Shown here: piece after piece, positions 7,582-10,036 of the stretch
Layout of the letters: each line of letters begins with the position of its first letter
Numbering within the stretch: position 1 is the stretch's first letter
Source of the DNA: Candidatus Methylomirabilota bacterium
GTDB taxonomy: Bacteria; Methylomirabilota; Methylomirabilia; Methylomirabilales; CSP1-5
DNA: 10,036 nucleotides
Reading direction: 5' to 3'
Assembly: GCA_022615475.1 (NCBI GenBank)
Contig: JAKEGQ010000160.1
Span: 1 to 10,036 of the forward strand
Position numbers and translations under genes: made by a program
Notes under the pieces: model-generated
Told to the model about the DNA's origin: nothing
The model's database searches: none
The model's input: the letters and a program-made list of their open reading frames with translations, nothing else

Positions 7582-7672
7582 GTTCAGCGTTCATGGGCCA
7601 TAGTTGAGTGCTGATGGCCCCCGCGTCACCCTTCTGGTTCATGGTTCATCGACTGGTCCAGTTCAGTCCTTT

Positions 7673-7735
7673 GTTCGCGGCGCGCCCTTCGCACCTCAGG
7701 CTTCGAAGAATGAGCGTCCACACGTGGCCGCGAAC
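7673..7735. repeat. 9-bp inverted repeat inside the trpE-trpG spacer
   Basis: GTTCGCGGC (7673-7681) and GCCGCGAAC (7727-7735) are perfect inverted copies separated by 45 nt. The inner segment contains the small palindromes CTTCGAAG (7701-7708) and CACGTG (7721-7726). It lacks a T-run on either strand, so terminator function is doubtful. It forms the core between the outer heptad arms. Confidence 0.55.
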
Positions 7736-7755
7736 TCTGGGCTATCAACTATGAA

Positions 7756-9252
7756 CTACGAACCGACGTCGAGGCCCGCCTCGGCCATCTCGATGGCGCG
7801 AAGCATGGCCGCCGCCTTGTTCAGGGTCTCTTGGTACTCCCGTTCCGGTTCGGAGTCGGCCACGATCCCGGCTCCCGCCTGGATCCAGGCCCGCTCCTTC
7901 GCGAACAGGACCGTGCGGATGGTAATGCACGTATCCATGTTCCCCGAAAAGCTGATGTAGCCGATCGCCCCCGCATACGGGCCCCTTTTCACCGGCTCGA
8001 GCTCTTCGATAATCTCCATCGCCCTGATCTTCGGCGCCCCGGTCACGGTGCCGGCGGGAAACGAGGCGCGGAGCACATCAAAGGCATCCTGCCCCTCCCG
8101 GACGCACCCCCGCACATTCGACACGATGTGCATGACGTGGGAGTACCGCTCGATCACCATCAACTCGTTCACCTCGACGCTCCCGGTGGCCGAGACCCGG
8201 CCGACGTCGTTCCGCCCGAGATCGACGAGCATGATATGTTCTGCCCGCTCCTTCGGGTCCGCGAGCAGCTCGGCAGCCAGGGCGCGATCCTCGCCCTCGC
8301 TTCGGCCTCGGGGCCTGGTCCCGGCGATCGGACGCAGGTCAATCTGTCCCTCCTCCAACCGCACCAGGACCTCGGGGGAACTTCCTGCCACCGACAGGTC
8401 TCCGAGGTGGAGGAAGTACATGTACGGGGAGGGATTGATGATCCGGAGCGCCCGGTACACGTCAAAGGGCTGGGTGGCCGTCTTGACCTCGAATCGCTGG
8501 GAGAGGACGGCCTGGATGACGTCCCCCGCCGCTACATAGTCCTTGCACTGCTGGACCGCACGACAGAACTGCTCGCGCGTAAAGGTCGATGTCACCTCCG
8601 GAGCGCGGGATGCCACCGGGGTCACGAGGGGTTGATCGAGTGGCTTGCGGAGATCGGCGACCAGCGCCTCGATCTTCGAACAGGCGAGATCATACGCGGC
8701 CTCGGCAGTGCTGGGCGCCGCGTCGGGGACGTACGCGTTGGAAACGACCTGGATCCGCTGCCGCAGATTGTCAAAAATGAGCAGCGTATCGGTGAGCAGA
8801 AACAGCGCATCTGGCAGCGCTAGATCATCCTCGGTGAGGTCCGGCAGGGTTTCGAAAAAGCGGACGGTATCATAGGACAGATACCCGACCATGCCGCCGA
8901 AGAATCGCGGCAGGCCTTCGACCTTAACGGGTCGGTAGGCGCTGAGGACTTCCTTGACGAGATCCAGCGGATCGCTGATTCTCCGGCGCTCCGGGGGCAC
9001 GCCAGGCCTCGAAAGCTCTGCCTGGCTTCCCTTGGTCCGGATCACCAGCGAGGGACTGCGCCCCATGAAGCTAAAGCGAGCCCACTTCTCACCCCCCTGG
9101 ACGCTCTCCAGGAGAAAGGCGTACTCCCCTCCCCTGATCTTCAAGAAGGCCGAGACGGCCGTCTCGGTATCGGCCAGGACCTCGCGGTAGACCGGAATCA
9201 GGTTTCCGAGTTGCGCCTTTGCCTTGAATGCTTTCCGGGACGGGTAATACAT
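7756..9252 (-). CDS. trpE: Anthranilate synthase component I
   Basis: TrpE converts chorismate to anthranilate using ammonia from TrpG. The 498-residue protein starts MYYPSRKAFKAKAQLGNLIP. It carries the tryptophan-binding LLES element (47-50, then VQGGEKWARFSFMG), which in the family mediates feedback inhibition. The chorismate-binding domain (about 225-485) has NPSPYMYF (273-280), SSPEVLVRLE, IAGTRPRG (309-316), EHIMLVDLGRNDVGR (338-352), FPAGTVTGAPK (398-408), GNMDTCITIRT and AGAGIVADSEPE. I chose ATG 9252 because AGGAG is 6 nt upstream and homologs begin with this M-Y/I-YPS motif. A GTG at 9276 would add eight residues but falls at or before the inferred transcription start. The last codons and stop lie in a heptad repeat. 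Confidence 0.98.
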   Translation of the reverse strand: MYYPSRKAFKAKAQLGNLIPVYREVLADTETAVSAFLKIRGGEYAFLLESVQGGEKWARFSFMGRSPSLVIRTKGSQAELSRPGVPPERRRISDPLDLVKEVLSAYRPVKVEGLPRFFGGMVGYLSYDTVRFFETLPDLTEDDLALPDALFLLTDTLLIFDNLRQRIQVVSNAYVPDAAPSTAEAAYDLACSKIEALVADLRKPLDQPLVTPVASRAPEVTSTFTREQFCRAVQQCKDYVAAGDVIQAVLSQRFEVKTATQPFDVYRALRIINPSPYMYFLHLGDLSVAGSSPEVLVRLEEGQIDLRPIAGTRPRGRSEGEDRALAAELLADPKERAEHIMLVDLGRNDVGRVSATGSVEVNELMVIERYSHVMHIVSNVRGCVREGQDAFDVLRASFPAGTVTGAPKIRAMEIIEELEPVKRGPYAGAIGYISFSGNMDTCITIRTVLFAKERAWIQAGAGIVADSEPEREYQETLNKAAAMLRAIEMAEAGLDVGS

Positions 9253-9258
9253 CAATGA

Positions 9259-9263
9259 CTCCT
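9259..9263 (-). promoter_or_regulatory. trpE ribosome binding site
   Basis: AGGAG is placed 6 nt before the ATG at 9252-9250, which decides this start over the upstream GTG. Confidence 0.8.
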
Positions 9264-9279
9264 GTAGATATGGCACGAT

Positions 9280-9308
9280 AAGTTAGCATGAACAAAAGGA
9301 AATGTCAA
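9280..9308 (-). promoter_or_regulatory. Sigma70-type promoter of the trp operon
   Basis: On the minus strand a perfect -35 TTGACA (9308-9303) is followed after exactly 17 nt by TAACTT (9285-9280), which matches TATAAT at three positions and is preceded by TGC, an extended -10 feature. Transcription would start near 9274, leaving only about 20 nt before the trpE ATG. That is too short for a leader peptide, T-box or attenuator. I see no convincing TrpR-like palindrome over it. The site is inferred from sequence alone. Confidence 0.7.
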
Positions 9309-9419
9309 GGAGCCCTTCCGCTTCCGGCAATGTCGCTCGGGGCCTACGCGGGCTGCGTGAGAAAAGCAAGCGGGGTGTCTTCGGGACAGGGAGGGGTAGC
9401 GGTCCTCGGATTTCGGCGG

Positions 9420-9440
9420 GCCCTTCGACGTGCTCAGGGC
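9420..9440. repeat. Palindromic repeat unit (GCCCT...AGGGC)
   Basis: GCCCT and AGGGC flank the core TCGACGTGCTC. This resembles dispersed GCCCTTCGAC...CTCAGGGC palindromes that I recall from many environmental bacterial genomes (recollection, not searched). It lies in the trxA-trpE intergenic region together with a second palindrome, as in REP-type clusters. Confidence 0.55.
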
Positions 9441-9446
9441 GGGGCA

Positions 9447-9466
9447 TTCGACTGAGCTCAGCCGAA
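9447..9466. repeat. 20-nt imperfect palindrome centred on TGAGCTCA
   Basis: TTCGACTGAG and CTCAGCCGAA are complementary at 9 of 10 positions. Related pieces (GCTCAGTCGAGC, 9487-9498) lie shortly downstream on the plus strand, suggesting a cluster of related repeat units. It may mark the 3' end of trxA transcripts or be a dispersed repeat. Confidence 0.6.
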
Positions 9467-9509
9467 GTCTGAGCCCGCTCGAACCGCTCAGTCGAGCCGT
9501 CATCTGTCG

Positions 9510-9539
9510 TCGGTCGGCGGGTCGCAAGCGAGGGACCGA
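9510..9539. repeat. Compound hairpin just downstream of trxA
   Basis: TCGGTC (9510-9515) pairs with GACCGA (9534-9539), and inside it TCGC-AA-GCGA (9522-9531) forms a smaller palindrome. It starts about 20 nt past the trxA stop. It could end or protect the trxA transcript, but there is no T-run, so I do not call it an intrinsic terminator. Confidence 0.45.
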
Positions 9540-9558
9540 GGGTGCTGTTGGAAGGGCA

Positions 9559-9891
9559 TTACTCGAGGTACGCGCCGATCTTGGACTGAATGACATTCCG
9601 GGGCACGGCCCCAATGACCTGGTCGACCCGCTCGCCCCCCTTAAAGAGGAGGAGCGTCGGGATGCTCCGGATACCAAAACGGGCGGCCGTCCGAGGGTTC
9701 TCATCGACGTTCAGCTTGGCGATCGTCACTTTTCCGGAATACTCAACAGCCAGCTCTTCGAGGACAGGCGCGATCATGCGGCAGGGGGCACACCACTCGG
9801 CCCAGAAATCGACGATCGTCAGTCCCTGACTCTTGACGACCTTCTGATCGAAATCCGCGTCGCTCACCTGCACGATATTATTCGAAGACAT
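9559..9891 (-). CDS. trxA: Thioredoxin
   Basis: This is a cytosolic thiol-disulfide reductant that passes electrons from thioredoxin reductase to target proteins. From the ATG at 9891 it is 110 residues (start MSSNNIVQVSDADFD), the normal single-domain length. The active site is WCAPC at residues 33-37 within VDFWAEWCAPCRM; the usual form is WCGPC, and Ala in the second position is a known variant. The cis-proline loop SIPTLLLFKGGE is present. Upstream in-frame ATGs at 9903 and 9927 (the latter directly behind a long G-run) could give 114 or 122 residues, but the family alignment favours 9891. It is co-directional with trpE but separated by 306 nt containing repeats and its own trp promoter, so it is probably a separate transcription unit. 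Confidence 0.95.
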   Translation of the reverse strand: MSSNNIVQVSDADFDQKVVKSQGLTIVDFWAEWCAPCRMIAPVLEELAVEYSGKVTIAKLNVDENPRTAARFGIRSIPTLLLFKGGERVDQVIGAVPRNVIQSKIGAYLE

Positions 9892-9931
9892 CGTTGTCCC
9901 CATCGTCGCGTTTCGGTTGAGTTCCATGCTA

Positions 9932-9948
9932 CCCCCCCACCCCCACCC
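9932..9948 (-). promoter_or_regulatory. Potential G-quadruplex upstream of trxA
   Basis: The minus strand reads GGGTGGGGGTGGGGGGG, which supplies four runs of three or more G with one- to three-nt loops. It ends 4 nt before an in-frame ATG at 9927 and lies about 40 nt upstream of the preferred trxA start, so it is probably in the leader. The G-run may also imitate a ribosome site. Folding is inferred. Confidence 0.5.
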
Positions 9949-9985
9949 GGGCAAGCCATCGATCCCCCGGGAGCGCTGTTAGCGA

Positions 9986-10028
9986 GGTCAAGCCCCGCGA
10001 ACATATTGACCGCCTGTGCTTCGCGGGG
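9986..10028. repeat. Overlapping, mutually exclusive inverted repeats upstream of trxA
   Basis: CCCCGCGAA (9993-10001) and TTCGCGGGG (10020-10028) are perfect 9-bp arms with an 18-nt loop. GGTCAA (9986-9991) and TTGACC (10006-10011) are perfect 6-bp arms that interlock with the first pair, so both cannot form together. A small CGCT-GTT-AGCG hairpin lies beside them (9974-9984). No T-run follows. They lie in the 145-nt stretch before trxA that is cut by the right window edge, so the upstream gene is unknown. Confidence 0.5.
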
Positions 10029-10036
10029 GTCGGCGC

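Larger units (their letters stand above)
7571..7763 (-). repeat. Heptad arrays in the trpE-trpG spacer
   Basis: On the mRNA strand the array begins within the last codons of trpE: GTTCGTA, GTTCATA, GTTGATA (7763-7743). The TAG in the first unit is the trpE stop. A unique middle follows, then units around GATGAAC and CATGAAC (about 7652-7637), and finally ATGAACG, CTGAACG, GTGAGC just before trpG, where GGTGA serves as ribosome site. CATAGTTGA at one end and TCAACTATG at the other (plus-strand coordinates 7745-7753 and 7599-7607) are perfect complements, so the ends can pair. No protein-coding gene is seen in this stretch. Confidence 0.75.

Noticed and set aside
7831..8823. 330-residue plus-strand open frame opposite trpE
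   Set aside because: His/Arg/Asp-rich translation without motifs; it is the complement frame of a well-conserved trpE.
9270..9300. TrpR-type operator over the trpE promoter
   Set aside because: GCTAAC near the -10 faintly recalls half of the enteric operator, but no symmetric second half is present.
9252..9704. 150-residue minus-strand frame across the trxA end and the intergenic region
   Set aside because: Overlaps trxA in another frame and passes through palindromic repeats; no family resemblance.
9955..10036. tRNA or small RNA gene at the right edge
   Set aside because: The stems do not form a cloverleaf and there is no GTTCGA-type T-arm; the region is cut by the window edge.

Overview
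The window carries a complete, canonically ordered tryptophan biosynthesis operon on the minus strand of a GC-rich bacterium. It runs right to left as trpE, trpG, trpD, trpC, trpF, trpB, trpA. Two signalling-type genes follow in the same direction: a GAF-GAF-HD-GYP protein, and a metallo-beta-lactamase-fold protein resembling class II cyclic-nucleotide phosphodiesterases that is cut off by the left edge. A thioredoxin gene lies upstream (right) on the same strand. No transposase, phage, CRISPR, rRNA or tRNA gene is visible, and no convincing plus-strand gene.

Organism: high GC, Shine-Dalgarno-led starts, some non-ATG starts, and heptanucleotide arrays between genes suggest an environmental bacterium, perhaps an NC10 (Methylomirabilota/Rokubacteria-like) or deltaproteobacterial-type lineage. 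This is impression-level inference from protein style and repeat type, not a computed placement.

Layout. 9955-10036 is a non-coding edge with competing inverted repeats. 9559-9891 is trxA, preceded by a G-run block. 9253-9558 is intergenic, with two palindromic repeats, a compound hairpin and a good sigma70-type promoter that leaves only about 20 nt of leader before trpE. The first half of the operon (trpE-trpG-trpD-trpC) has spacers of 185, 90 and 96 nt. Each holds a different degenerate 7-nt repeat family arranged as inverted arms that could fold in the mRNA. The second half (trpC through the phosphodiesterase) is tightly packed: an 11-nt overlap, 4-nt ATGA overlaps, and short gaps. This suggests translational coupling down to the last gene.

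Function. TrpE and TrpG make anthranilate from chorismate and glutamine. TrpD adds phosphoribose, TrpF isomerises, TrpC closes the indole ring, and TrpA and TrpB make tryptophan. All catalytic residues I could check are present, and TrpE keeps the LLES element linked to feedback inhibition by tryptophan. The two tail genes suggest that cyclic-nucleotide turnover (c-di-GMP for HD-GYP; possibly cAMP/cGMP for the MBL protein) is co-transcribed with tryptophan synthesis. Most of the window is ordinary metabolism. The unusual parts are the heptad arrays inside the operon, the signalling tail, and the structured DNA around trxA. No rho-independent terminator with a U-tract was found anywhere.
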